50,577 nt of DNA from a virus: the IMG/VR virus record IMGVR_UViG_3300043409_000744, positions 1 through 50,577 of that record, one strand, 5' to 3'. Positions 31,014-40,157 of this stretch are shown here, in pieces (position 1 is the first letter of the stretch; every line of letters begins with the position of its first letter). A program made the position numbers and the translations under genes. The notes beneath the pieces are model-generated. The model was not told the DNA's origin and did no database searches. It saw only the letters and a program-made list of their open reading frames with translations.

Positions 31014-31313
31014 ATGAGTAAGAAATACGATCTGTCGGTCAAGACCGGCGAGTACACCGACTCCAGCGGTGCCACCAAGGGCCGCTATCAAAACGTGGGC
31101 GTCATGATGGAGGGGCAGAACGGCCCGTACATCCTGCTGAACCGGACGTTCAATCCGGCCGGCGTACCTGGCCAAGCCGATCGCGAGAGCATCATCATCT
31201 CAATGTTCGAACCGCGCGATGACAATGCTCGCGCACCGGCACAGGCACCAGCGCCACAGCGTCAGGCTCAGAGCCAAAGCAACCTGCCGCATGACGACGG
31301 GATTCCGTTCTAG
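31014..31313 (+). CDS. SSB-like protein with acidic tip
   Basis: 99 residues. KKYDLSVKTGEYTDSSGATK, then NVGVMMEGQNGPYILLNRTF and a Pro/Gln/Ala-rich tail ending DDGIPF. The beta domain plus disordered tail and acidic DDxIPF tip is the layout of single-stranded DNA-binding proteins, whose tip recruits replication and repair partners. Shorter than bacterial SSB. Last gene of the early block; the 73 nt upstream (30941-31013) is A/T-rich and may hold its own weak promoter. Confidence 0.75.
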   Translation: MSKKYDLSVKTGEYTDSSGATKGRYQNVGVMMEGQNGPYILLNRTFNPAGVPGQADRESIIISMFEPRDDNARAPAQAPAPQRQAQSQSNLPHDDGIPF

Positions 31314-31322
31314 GCAACGGTG

Positions 31323-31343
31323 GCGGGGGCCTAGCGCCCCCGC
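31323..31343. terminator. Bidirectional terminator between convergent operons
   Basis: GCGGGGGC (31323-31330) pairs perfectly with GCCCCCGC (31336-31343) around a 5-nt loop. The rightward early operon ends just before it, and the leftward operon (stop at 31349) ends just past it. TCTTCC follows on the plus strand. This placement serves both directions. Confidence 0.75.
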
Positions 31344-31348
31344 TCTTC

Positions 31349-34300
31349 CTATTCAGGCCTAACCTCTCGGCGACTACCCACCAAGCCACGCTTCGTGTCG
31401 TAGTAGGTGCGGTTGAACTCCGAGTAGATCTCGTCCTTCTCCGGCTTCATCTCATCGAAGATACGCTTGCGTTCCCCCAGATCGGTGACCCCATAAAGCG
31501 CCTCATTCCTGTCCTTGTAGAACTGGCGTAGCGCCTTCGTCGCATCCTTGTAGGAATCGATAACAGCAGAGTCCGTTTCAACGGGGTACTTTCGCTCCTT
31601 CGCAGCCCACGCCTCTTCGGTGTCATCCTCTTCGGACTTAGCAATCTGATCCATCTTCGACGTGTTTTCGTAGAAAGAATTCTGAGCGGCATACTCACCG
31701 CCAGATCCAAGGTACGACTTGAGAATGGGTATATCGCTAAGCTTTTTTTCTTCAGTCGTGGCGAGGTTGGCTATATCCCTGAGGGTCTTGACCGGCCCAC
31801 CACCCATGCCGTTGATGAAGTACCGATAGAACTCAGGCTGAAAATTAACGTAGCCTTTCACATTCCCAGATCCGCCAGTGGCATCGTTCATCATCTGGGC
31901 AAACCACTTGTAGCCAGCCCCGGTGCTTTCACGACCCACGCTGGACTTTGCCTCCCCTTCATCGAAGGGCTCATCAAAGATACTTTTGCCCCAGTAATCC
32001 TTGTTCCTGAGCACGGAGATAGGCCACTGCAGAATGCTTGGCATGAGGGTGGCCCAGATGTCACCGGGCTCTCCAGTGGCAACCTTAACCGGCGAGTACG
32101 CCTGCATCGCTCCCTTGGCCACCTCAAATATATTGCCGATCAAAGAGGCGGCCACGCTTTCAGGCTTGCTTGATCCCATTACAAGTTCCGCAATCTTCTG
32201 TCCCGCATAGGCCGGGAAACTTACAAGAAAACCAAACGGCAGCGCGACGTAGTCGTTCGCCTTCGGACCAAAGTAGATGATCAGGTTGGCCATCTTCTTG
32301 GTGTCATCAAGGTCATCGTAATTGGTGATGCCATCGTCATCGTCATCGCCGCCGCCCATCATTTGGTTCCACAGCGAGGTCAGGGCACCAAGCATAACAA
32401 ACGACGCCAGTACGCGCCGACCGTTGCGGCTCTTCAACATCTGCGTTTGCTTGATTGTGGACTGGACCGAGGGGTTGGCAAAAAAGTATAAATCATCCAG
32501 GGTTCCAGACCACTCACCCTTACGGCTCAGGTCCACGGTGGACTGACGCGCCAGTCGAGCAGCGTCGGCCGGCGTGATGCCAGCCTCTAGTGCCGCACGA
32601 TATGTGGCAAATCGGAACACCGTGTTGGTGAAATCAAAGATCTTAGTCATGAAGTCGCCAACAGCCTGGACCCCCTCTTGAGTGCGGAGGATCGGGTTCT
32701 GCTTTCCAAGGTTCTTGAGGCGAGCGAGTTCTTTATTAATCCCCTTAACATTTTCTACAGCATCACTGATCATGGCGTTGCCATCAGTTCCGCCGTCACG
32801 GAGCATGGTTTCATACAGATCCTGCATCTGCTGCTGCTGCACGTTTGACCCAGCGCTCTTCTTATCAAGGTAACCCCACGTCGCACCCCATGTGGTCGGG
32901 GAGAAGGCGTACCTGATTGTGTTCTTGGCGATCTTCTTACCTTCGGCCGCACCCCCAGGCATCGACTCTGCCGAGTAGGCCGTGACGATTGAGTCCATGA
33001 GATCGCGGATCGGTCCGGTCCTGAGAAGGTAGTACGCATTGAAGCGCGTCATGAGGCTCTTCAAGGCTGCGGTGATAGCGCGATACCCTTTGCGGACCTC
33101 GCCGATCTCCTCAGGAGTCATGTTGGCATAGGCCCGAGCTGTCGCGCGGCCGCCATCGGTGTTTTCAAATTCAATGTAGTGAGCCACGCCATTCTTCTTC
33201 ACGACGAGAAATTGTGTGGCGTTGGATTTCATGTTCATGGAGCGCCACTTGCGCTTGCCGGTCACCTTATCGATGGCACCAGGCACACGCTTCGGGTTCT
33301 TGTCGGTATAGACCTTGGCTATATCCGACGTGCCCGCCGGATCTATTAATAGGTTGTTCAGGAGCGGCAGCGTTGCGGTGTTCTTCTCAATGCGAAGCAC
33401 CAAGTTCTGTGCGTCAACCATGAGGTTGGCAATTGGATTGAAGGGCATCGTCTTTCGACCAGAAGCTTTGCGGTACTCCCTAGGGGAGATCCCTTTCTGC
33501 TTGCGACGAAGTTCGTCAAACCCGGAGTGCGGGTTCTCTTCGTTAGGAACATTCATGTCACCGGCCAGCGCCCAACCTTTGAGGGGGGTGTAGAACGGCT
33601 GCTCCTTACGGAGGAAGACAGCCTCGGCCGCAGTCATAAGGCCATTGTCCACGCGCATCTTGATCATCTTATCGACCAAAGCGTCATGCACTTTGAAGAA
33701 CTTGTTGATGGCCAGCATTTTTCCAGACCGGAAAAGGTCATCAAGTTCGGCTCTAGCCTCAACGTCCGTCAGGCCAGACCCTGGTCCTTGGAAGTCAGGA
33801 GTATTCTTATCTACGATGCGATTGCGATCTGGAGCGCTTCTAGCCCACAGAGCCATGCCGAGGTCTTGCGGATCAGCGCCGGCTTTCGCCGCCTCAATGA
33901 TCGCCTTCCTGTACGGCTCAATCTCATTGCGATTAAACACCTGAGATGCGCCGCTTGATTTTGCGTTCAGATCCGCCAGGCCTTGGGCCACGTCAAAGCC
34001 TTCAGGCAGCCGCGCCAGTTGTTTGTCCGGTGGCAGCGACGCATTCGTAGCGTTGAGAACCTGCTGATTGAATGGATTAGCTTCGGCGTACTTGGTGCCA
34101 AACTTCTTGTTCAGAAAGTCCAGCAGGGATTTTGTTCGGACGACATTAGCCTGAACTGACGCAGCGTTCAGCATGTTGGCTGGCTGCTGGGATGGCGGCT
34201 GCTGCGGTGGCTGCTGCGGTGGCTGCTTGGGTGGCTGCTGCGGTGGCTGGCCTACATTCCCAGCTTGCGTAGCTCCGGCGCCAGAGCCTGCACCGGGACG

Positions 34301-37300
34301 CCCGCGTCCAGTAGCTCGAGTGCTTTGCGCAGACTGGCCGAGTAGTCGTTGCCCGGTTCTTCCCGTTCGGCCATTTCCATTGTCGCCCGAAGGTTCCCCC
34401 TCATTAGCTGCTTCGGATATGGACTCGTAGCTGCTCTCTGAGAAACGGTTTCCACGAGGCCTGATATTTTCATAGTCGTAAACCCTTTGGGCTTCAGCCA
34501 AAATGTCAGCAAATTCTCTTGTTTGTTCGACAACATTGCCTTCAAACCAAGAGAATGGGAAACCGCCTGCCCGATCAGCAGCCTTCAACTTATTTTGAAT
34601 CCGCTGCATCTCAGCAGGGAAGTCGGCATTATGGCTGCGAACTTGGAAGTGGGCAAGCTCATGAATCATTGTCCCGACCATGCCAAAGCCAGCAGTGATA
34701 GGGTCTTTATCCTCCGGAATCGCAGGGTTGATAAACATCCCTGGAAACGGAAGTCTAATTGAAACGCCGCGATATTCTTTATCAAAGGAAACGCCGACAG
34801 CTTCGTTCGTTAGGCCGAGATACGTTGGGTCGAGATACCCCATGAGAGATGCGACTTCGTCACGCAGCGTCTTGAATGCATCGCCCACCATGAAGGCGTA
34901 CTGATCAAATCGATCTCCAAATTTAACGCGCATGTAGTCGCTAAACGGAACATACGTTCCATCAGGCTGCTCAACTTCCACGTTGTCGTGAGCCATCACC
35001 CTGTTTGGATCGATCAGGGATGGGTCCATTTTCAATTCATCAGCCGATGGAATGCCGTTCTTCAGCTGATCAGGTGTAAGCTCTGGCAATTCCTTTCCGT
35101 TGACAATCAACCTACCGTCTTTGACCTCAACATTATCTCCAGCTTTAATCTTGGAAAAATCTGTTTCGATCACCGGAATGTTTGGCATCAGGTCAATGCC
35201 TGCCCCAAGCTCACCATTCTCATCAAAGTACTTTATCTCTCCAAAGCTTTTGGCACCCTCACTTAGACTATCAATTGCATAGATCGCGTTTATGTAATTG
35301 ATAATTTTATTGTAATCACTTTTTGCCTGCTCAGTTAGAGACTGCCTGTTGAAACTAAACGGATACCCAGGCTCTTCGGGTTTTACGGACGGGTGAATAT
35401 CTACGTAAAACGTCCTTGGGATATTATCTCCGTAACTTTCTTTTGGGTTTTTCTTTAGGGCTGAAGAAAATTGCCAAAGACCATTTGAAAGAACGTGAAT
35501 GTTTTCTCCATAGGTAGAACCATTTGGTTCCTTCTCAACATAAACGTCTGCAGTGCCCCAAGGAAATTTAACCTTTACAAATGATGTGTAATCTTTTGAG
35601 TTGAATTCAGATCCAATTCCGTAAACAGTTGAGCCATTAAAATCTACATCAATGTCCGCAAACATCGGGCTTCTGCGCAGCGCCTTTACGGAGTAAACAT
35701 TTGTAACTTCTTTAATACTCTTCTTTCCACCAGTTGTGGGGTCATCAAACTCCATAGGCGTGGTGATGGAGATGAAGGTGCCGTGACCATCCGGGAACAT
35801 AGCGCGATCAGCCTTACTGGGCTGACGCACCTCAATATCTGGGGCAGCGTTCTCGTCCTCAAGAGAGTCAAACAGTTGAGGACCAGACGTGTTTAGCTCA
35901 GAAACTTTTCCGTCTCGCATGGTGATAACACGGAGGCCGTCGTTCCCGTAAAGGAACAGCATCTTGGCGATACCAAACCCGCCAGATGCATTTTCAGATT
36001 CCTTGCCAGTACCAGCGATCTCAAGAAATTTTCCACCCAAAAGCTGAGGCGTCATGCCCGAGCCATTGTCGATCATTTCAATCGTATGCCCGTCCAACGA
36101 CGTTTTGATTGAGATGCGACCCTTCTTGATCGCGCCCTTCGCCATCGAACCCTTGATGGCATCAAAGGAGTTTTGAAGGATCTCCTTGATGGAGACAGCG
36201 CCCATGTCTGTAGGATCGCCATACAATTGAGGGCCAAGCATCTTGGCCATGCGACGGGCGTTCACACCAGGCTTGGAACGAATGGTTTCGGCCATTGGTT
36301 CTTCGCCGCCTGAGAGCTGCTGAGATTCCTCAGTTTCAGCCTGAGCGTTTTCGCCTATGATCTGAGACACGATCTGAAGAGCGTTACCCTTCTTGGACTT
36401 GATCGCGGCCGCAGCTTGAGGCGCAACCTTTGGTGTTGCCTTGATCGTCACTGTAGGCGCAGCGACATTGAACACGGCCGGGGCCTTAAGCGAAGCAGTC
36501 GGCTTAGGCGCAGCAGCTGACGCCTGCTCAAGTTCGCTCCTGACCTGAGCGCCAATGCTGGCGACTTGATCGTCAGGGATATTGTTCCGACTCAGCCAAT
36601 CCACGAAGCGGCTCTTGGCTGCTGGTGTTGTGTCAGAGGTGGCGATATAGGCGGCGCGCTCGACATCGCTGCCGGTCCAATCAACCGGGTGTCCCTTGTA
36701 CCTTGGCTTAGCCACAGCCAGGTCGGCGTCCAGCTTAGGCGCAGGGGTGGGCGTCGGCACGACAGGCGCGGCAGCTACGGGTTCAGGCTCAGGTTCAGGC
36801 TCACGAGTTGCTATGAACCTGGTCGGTGCGGCTGGCGTAGGCGTAGGCGTAGGCGTGAGCGTGGGCGTCGGGACGACAGGCGCGTCGGGCGTGGGCGTGG
36901 TCGTGGGCGCAGGATCACGAGTTGCTATGAACCTAGTCGGCGCACCAGGCGCAGGCGTGGGCGCAGGCACGGGAGCAGGAGTAATGAGCGGGGCTGCCAT
37001 ATCCGGGGCTGCCATATCCGGTGCCGGTGCAGGCGTGAGCGCAGATACCTCGGCATCAGGGATCTTGCCAACCGGAACAGACACCGGAGCAGAGTATGCC
37101 GGCAGACGCATCGGTTCAGCAGGGTTTGCACCACCGACCCGGATGTTGTTCCTGATGTCATTCCGAATCTTCAGGCCGATCGCTTCGATCTCAACAGGAT
37201 CCGAGATGCCTTTGGAGTTCAGCCACTCTAGGTATTTGGTCTTCACCTTCGCTGCTGTCTTCGATGGCGACGGTGATGTGGCGATATAGACGGCCTTATC

Positions 37301-38782
37301 CAGGTCGTTGTCGAAGGTGAGAGCAAATCTGTCTGGGCCGAATTCAAAGTCTGGCTTAGCTCGAGATAGAGCCGTAGGCAGAGCCGGGATGGCAACCGCA
37401 GGCGTAGGCTCTGCAGTGGTGATGGGCTCAATAGGCGCAGGCGTAGGCGCAGGCGTAGGGGTGGGCGTGGGCGTGGGCGTGGGCTCAATAGGAGCAACAT
37501 CGGTAACATCGATAATGCCTTGGCCAGCAGAAAACGTGGGCTCCGGTTCGACAGGCGGCGCGGCTGCAACAACAGGCGCGGCCTCAGGGATCAGCCGGCT
37601 TTCAATCTCTGAAGCCGGGACTTCGATAACCCTGCCGTCGATAACCCTGCCGTCCGGGAAGCGAACAGTTTGAAATCCACCCTCATCAGGCTCCGACAGA
37701 ATTTCGATAGACGTGGGAACCGGCGGGGGTTCAATCTCTTTCCCGTCTTTATCAACCTCCCAGGTTTCTCTGGGCGGCGTCATCCCGATCGTGACTGTAC
37801 GCAGGGGTGGCGCACCAGGAACGATGGGTGCTGCAGGAGCAGGAGCCGGAGCTGCCCCAGGTGTAGGGGGCAGCGTCTCAGGCGGACGGGATCCCGCAAG
37901 AGCAGACATGGCCTTGCCTGCGCCAGCGTACACACCAGCAGTCATGCCGGTAGCGAGCGCAGTCTCACCTAGCTGGCCGGGAAGTTCCTTAAGGTACTGG
38001 CCCCACGTCTTGTCAGGGTTAGCAATTGCGGTATCGACTGCGTTCTGCGTTATCGTGGCAACCAATTCCCCAGGAAGTTCTCTTCCCAAGAATTCTGCAA
38101 TGGTGCGCCCCACGCCAGCTACGCCAAGGTTCTTGACAACATTTATCATCGGCAGGAATTCAGTGGCGACTTCGATACCAGTCTCAAGGCCAGCACCTAG
38201 CAACGCTTCGCCACGGCTTGCTTCGCGATCAAGTCTGTATTTGGAATAGGCCTGAGGCGCGGTGATAGCGGCAATGTTAGCCATCACCGGAGCAGGGTTC
38301 CTAGTGATGACAGATGCAGTCAGGCCTGGAAGAGTTTGTATGATGGAACTCGCTGCTCCATAGGCAGCTCGAGGCACCACCCCCTTAAATTCTGGAGTTG
38401 CAAGTTCCTCGCTGAACCCAGCCCGCCTAGCCGCAACTTCATTTTGAGAGGGTAGCGTTATCTCGGGCAGACCAAGGCCCCTGCCAATCCCCTTGACTAT
38501 CGGATCCACGACTGGAGCAAGAGCATCCTCCAACGCAAATTTTGTTTTTGGAATAATGCCGCCGATCTGCGTACGAATACCCTTGATGGCATTGATGATG
38601 TTCCCTTCCGGAGCCCTAGGTGCCTGAAGGGTTTGAATCCCCATCTCGTTCAGGAAGTCACTCTTGGAACGGGCGTCGGGACCAGACGAATAAAATTTCT
38701 CATGCAGCGCGTCGAGCAACTGCATGTCTGGGACATCATTATACTGAGGGTACTTGGATCGGAATTCCGACAGAGACGGCAT
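31349..38782 (-). CDS. Giant polyvalent internal virion protein (GHKL ATPase, HELAH motif, LPD38-like)
   Basis: 2477 residues. The N-terminus FRSKYPQYNDVPDMQLLDAL is the start motif of large phage ejection-type proteins. A hydrophobic helical region (about 110-330) and Pro/Thr repeats follow. Two copies of a 45-residue module (D.ERAAYIATS...W..) occur around 490 and 700. A GHKL/Hsp90-like ATPase has EILQNSFDA (about 864), DNGSGM (902) and GGFGIAKM (933). MIHELAHFQVRSH (about 1370) looks like a zinc metalloprotease site. A QPP linker and an LPD38-like region (about 1620-2160) close it. Probably packaged and injected with DNA. ATG at 38782 preferred over TTG at 38839. Confidence 0.85.
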   Translation of the reverse strand: MPSLSEFRSKYPQYNDVPDMQLLDALHEKFYSSGPDARSKSDFLNEMGIQTLQAPRAPEGNIINAIKGIRTQIGGIIPKTKFALEDALAPVVDPIVKGIGRGLGLPEITLPSQNEVAARRAGFSEELATPEFKGVVPRAAYGAASSIIQTLPGLTASVITRNPAPVMANIAAITAPQAYSKYRLDREASRGEALLGAGLETGIEVATEFLPMINVVKNLGVAGVGRTIAEFLGRELPGELVATITQNAVDTAIANPDKTWGQYLKELPGQLGETALATGMTAGVYAGAGKAMSALAGSRPPETLPPTPGAAPAPAPAAPIVPGAPPLRTVTIGMTPPRETWEVDKDGKEIEPPPVPTSIEILSEPDEGGFQTVRFPDGRVIDGRVIEVPASEIESRLIPEAAPVVAAAPPVEPEPTFSAGQGIIDVTDVAPIEPTPTPTPTPTPAPTPAPIEPITTAEPTPAVAIPALPTALSRAKPDFEFGPDRFALTFDNDLDKAVYIATSPSPSKTAAKVKTKYLEWLNSKGISDPVEIEAIGLKIRNDIRNNIRVGGANPAEPMRLPAYSAPVSVPVGKIPDAEVSALTPAPAPDMAAPDMAAPLITPAPVPAPTPAPGAPTRFIATRDPAPTTTPTPDAPVVPTPTLTPTPTPTPAAPTRFIATREPEPEPEPVAAAPVVPTPTPAPKLDADLAVAKPRYKGHPVDWTGSDVERAAYIATSDTTPAAKSRFVDWLSRNNIPDDQVASIGAQVRSELEQASAAAPKPTASLKAPAVFNVAAPTVTIKATPKVAPQAAAAIKSKKGNALQIVSQIIGENAQAETEESQQLSGGEEPMAETIRSKPGVNARRMAKMLGPQLYGDPTDMGAVSIKEILQNSFDAIKGSMAKGAIKKGRISIKTSLDGHTIEMIDNGSGMTPQLLGGKFLEIAGTGKESENASGGFGIAKMLFLYGNDGLRVITMRDGKVSELNTSGPQLFDSLEDENAAPDIEVRQPSKADRAMFPDGHGTFISITTPMEFDDPTTGGKKSIKEVTNVYSVKALRRSPMFADIDVDFNGSTVYGIGSEFNSKDYTSFVKVKFPWGTADVYVEKEPNGSTYGENIHVLSNGLWQFSSALKKNPKESYGDNIPRTFYVDIHPSVKPEEPGYPFSFNRQSLTEQAKSDYNKIINYINAIYAIDSLSEGAKSFGEIKYFDENGELGAGIDLMPNIPVIETDFSKIKAGDNVEVKDGRLIVNGKELPELTPDQLKNGIPSADELKMDPSLIDPNRVMAHDNVEVEQPDGTYVPFSDYMRVKFGDRFDQYAFMVGDAFKTLRDEVASLMGYLDPTYLGLTNEAVGVSFDKEYRGVSIRLPFPGMFINPAIPEDKDPITAGFGMVGTMIHELAHFQVRSHNADFPAEMQRIQNKLKAADRAGGFPFSWFEGNVVEQTREFADILAEAQRVYDYENIRPRGNRFSESSYESISEAANEGEPSGDNGNGRTGRTGQRLLGQSAQSTRATGRGRPGAGSGAGATQAGNVGQPPQQPPKQPPQQPPQQPPSQQPANMLNAASVQANVVRTKSLLDFLNKKFGTKYAEANPFNQQVLNATNASLPPDKQLARLPEGFDVAQGLADLNAKSSGASQVFNRNEIEPYRKAIIEAAKAGADPQDLGMALWARSAPDRNRIVDKNTPDFQGPGSGLTDVEARAELDDLFRSGKMLAINKFFKVHDALVDKMIKMRVDNGLMTAAEAVFLRKEQPFYTPLKGWALAGDMNVPNEENPHSGFDELRRKQKGISPREYRKASGRKTMPFNPIANLMVDAQNLVLRIEKNTATLPLLNNLLIDPAGTSDIAKVYTDKNPKRVPGAIDKVTGKRKWRSMNMKSNATQFLVVKKNGVAHYIEFENTDGGRATARAYANMTPEEIGEVRKGYRAITAALKSLMTRFNAYYLLRTGPIRDLMDSIVTAYSAESMPGGAAEGKKIAKNTIRYAFSPTTWGATWGYLDKKSAGSNVQQQQMQDLYETMLRDGGTDGNAMISDAVENVKGINKELARLKNLGKQNPILRTQEGVQAVGDFMTKIFDFTNTVFRFATYRAALEAGITPADAARLARQSTVDLSRKGEWSGTLDDLYFFANPSVQSTIKQTQMLKSRNGRRVLASFVMLGALTSLWNQMMGGGDDDDDGITNYDDLDDTKKMANLIIYFGPKANDYVALPFGFLVSFPAYAGQKIAELVMGSSKPESVAASLIGNIFEVAKGAMQAYSPVKVATGEPGDIWATLMPSILQWPISVLRNKDYWGKSIFDEPFDEGEAKSSVGRESTGAGYKWFAQMMNDATGGSGNVKGYVNFQPEFYRYFINGMGGGPVKTLRDIANLATTEEKKLSDIPILKSYLGSGGEYAAQNSFYENTSKMDQIAKSEEDDTEEAWAAKERKYPVETDSAVIDSYKDATKALRQFYKDRNEALYGVTDLGERKRIFDEMKPEKDEIYSEFNRTYYDTKRGLVGSRREVRPE
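34190..34255 (-). repeat. CAG/CCG-type repeat encoding a Gln-Pro linker
   Basis: Repeated GGCTGCTGCGGTGGCTGC words encode a QPPQQPPKQPP linker of about 20 residues in the giant protein, between its metalloprotease-like and LPD38-like parts. A flexible hinge; slippage-prone DNA. Confidence 0.6.
36801..36943 (-). repeat. Direct repeats and GGCGT microsatellite in the giant gene
   Basis: TCACGAGTTGCTATGAACCT occurs identically at 36801-36820 and 36915-36934, encoding APTRFIATR twice. Between them GGCGTA/GGCGTG hexamers (36834-36875, 36888-36908) encode PTPTP linkers. Similar hexamers recur at 37437-37484. The repeats make the linker length unstable by recombination. Confidence 0.7.
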
Positions 38783-38813
38783 TTTTGAATTCCAAAAATT
38801 AACTTTTTGAATC

Positions 38814-40157
38814 TTAGTCCCCACCGTCAGCTGATTCAACTCTCGGCGGACGCTTCAAGCCCAGAGGATTTGTAGCGCTAGGAGCGACAGATGAAGCGCC
38901 AGACGAAGCGCCAGGTGTCATTTTAACCGCAAGATCAAAGTAAGCTTTTGCCTGTTTTTCAAGCGCATCTGCAACAGCAGGATTCTCCCGGTCGAACCGC
39001 CGCGCCTCCTTTGCGGAGATCATCAGACTGCGAGCTGAAGTCATGTAAGAGTCAATTACGCTTGCAGTAGAAGGGTCAAGACCGCCGGTATCTTTAGCTC
39101 GTTGAACATCGCTCCTGAGTTTTTCGATCTGAGCGCCAATCAGCTGACCCTGTTTGCCATAATAACCAGTCCTCGCGAAGATTTCTTTAATCTCAGCTTT
39201 AGACCTTTGAGGCGCGTCACGCGCCGTAACCTTAGCCGTGATTGCCTCAGCTTTAGCTTTTTCAAGTCCAACCATAATAGCCTCGAACCGAGCTGGTTCG
39301 GTAGCTGCGTCAAAGAGAGCCTTATTTTTAGCACCTATAATATTAGCTTGAGTTTCGGTGATTTCGTACCCGGCCTTCAGGTCATTCACAGCATCTGTAC
39401 GAACCTTCTGAAGCACCTCGTACCGCTTGAGGATCAGATCTTCCTGGCGGGTCTGGAGGCGAGCTTTCTTCTCGGACGCATCCGCACGAGCCTTGTTGAA
39501 GCCGGTGAGCCCGGACTCCAAGCCCTCAGCCAGAGCGCTGGCAAAGTACGGGCTCTGGCTCTGAGCCATTTTGGCGCCGGCCAGAGCGAGCGCCATCCAG
39601 TACTGCTGCTTGCGCTCCTTGCTTACATCCGCAATCTCAGCTTCGGTGCGCTGGCCGATCGTATCAAAGTATCTCTTCAAATCCTCAGGAAGTTCGGCGC
39701 CTTCCCTGGCTTTTTTAACGACATCTGGGCCGCTCTGAAGCAGTTTGGCTTCTTCTTCCGGTGTGAGCGATAGCTTCGGCGGTGCAGCGGCAGGCGGTGC
39801 AGCGGGAGCAGGGGGGACAACAACGTCTTTAGCCGCTGAACCCAGGAGAACATCCTGCCCAGAGTTACCCGAGATTAAATCCGTACCGGGAGGCCGCGTC
39901 TGGTTGGCTGCCAGGATAGCCTGGTTCCTGAAGTCGGTGGCCATCGGAGGTGCCATCGGAGGCGGCGCAACGATAGGAACGCCAGCCTGCACAGGAGCCG
40001 GATCAGCAGGAGACACTTCAACAGGCGGCGTCATCGGCGCGCTATTGGCAGCGTCGGCTGCCATCATGGCAGCAATGAACGCCTCCGGATCCTGGCCCGC
40101 AGGAACCATCTTCGGATTCATCCTGATCCGGGAGAGGGCTTCTTCACGAGTCATCAT
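38814..40157 (-). CDS. Internal virion-type helical protein
   Basis: 447 residues. The N-terminal 150 residues are Pro/Ala-rich. The remainder is long coiled coil: LAEGLESGLTGFNKARADAS, EDLILKRYEVLQKVRTDAVN, IGAQIEKLRSDVQRAKDTGG. It lies between two other internal-protein-like genes and overlaps the upstream stop. The layout resembles ejection proteins stored inside the capsid of short-tailed phages. No enzymatic motif. Confidence 0.7.
   Translation of the reverse strand: MMTREEALSRIRMNPKMVPAGQDPEAFIAAMMAADAANSAPMTPPVEVSPADPAPVQAGVPIVAPPPMAPPMATDFRNQAILAANQTRPPGTDLISGNSGQDVLLGSAAKDVVVPPAPAAPPAAAPPKLSLTPEEEAKLLQSGPDVVKKAREGAELPEDLKRYFDTIGQRTEAEIADVSKERKQQYWMALALAGAKMAQSQSPYFASALAEGLESGLTGFNKARADASEKKARLQTRQEDLILKRYEVLQKVRTDAVNDLKAGYEITETQANIIGAKNKALFDAATEPARFEAIMVGLEKAKAEAITAKVTARDAPQRSKAEIKEIFARTGYYGKQGQLIGAQIEKLRSDVQRAKDTGGLDPSTASVIDSYMTSARSLMISAKEARRFDRENPAVADALEKQAKAYFDLAVKMTPGASSGASSVAPSATNPLGLKRPPRVESADGGD

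Noticed and set aside
14042-31313. Integrase or lysogeny module
   Set aside because: No tyrosine or serine recombinase signature, attachment-like repeat or CI-like repressor pair is present; the Cro/YdaS-like proteins alone do not indicate a temperate phage.
38783-38839. 19-residue N-terminal extension of the giant protein
   Set aside because: It depends on a TTG codon inside the neighbouring gene; the ATG at 38782 begins the conserved YPQYND region.
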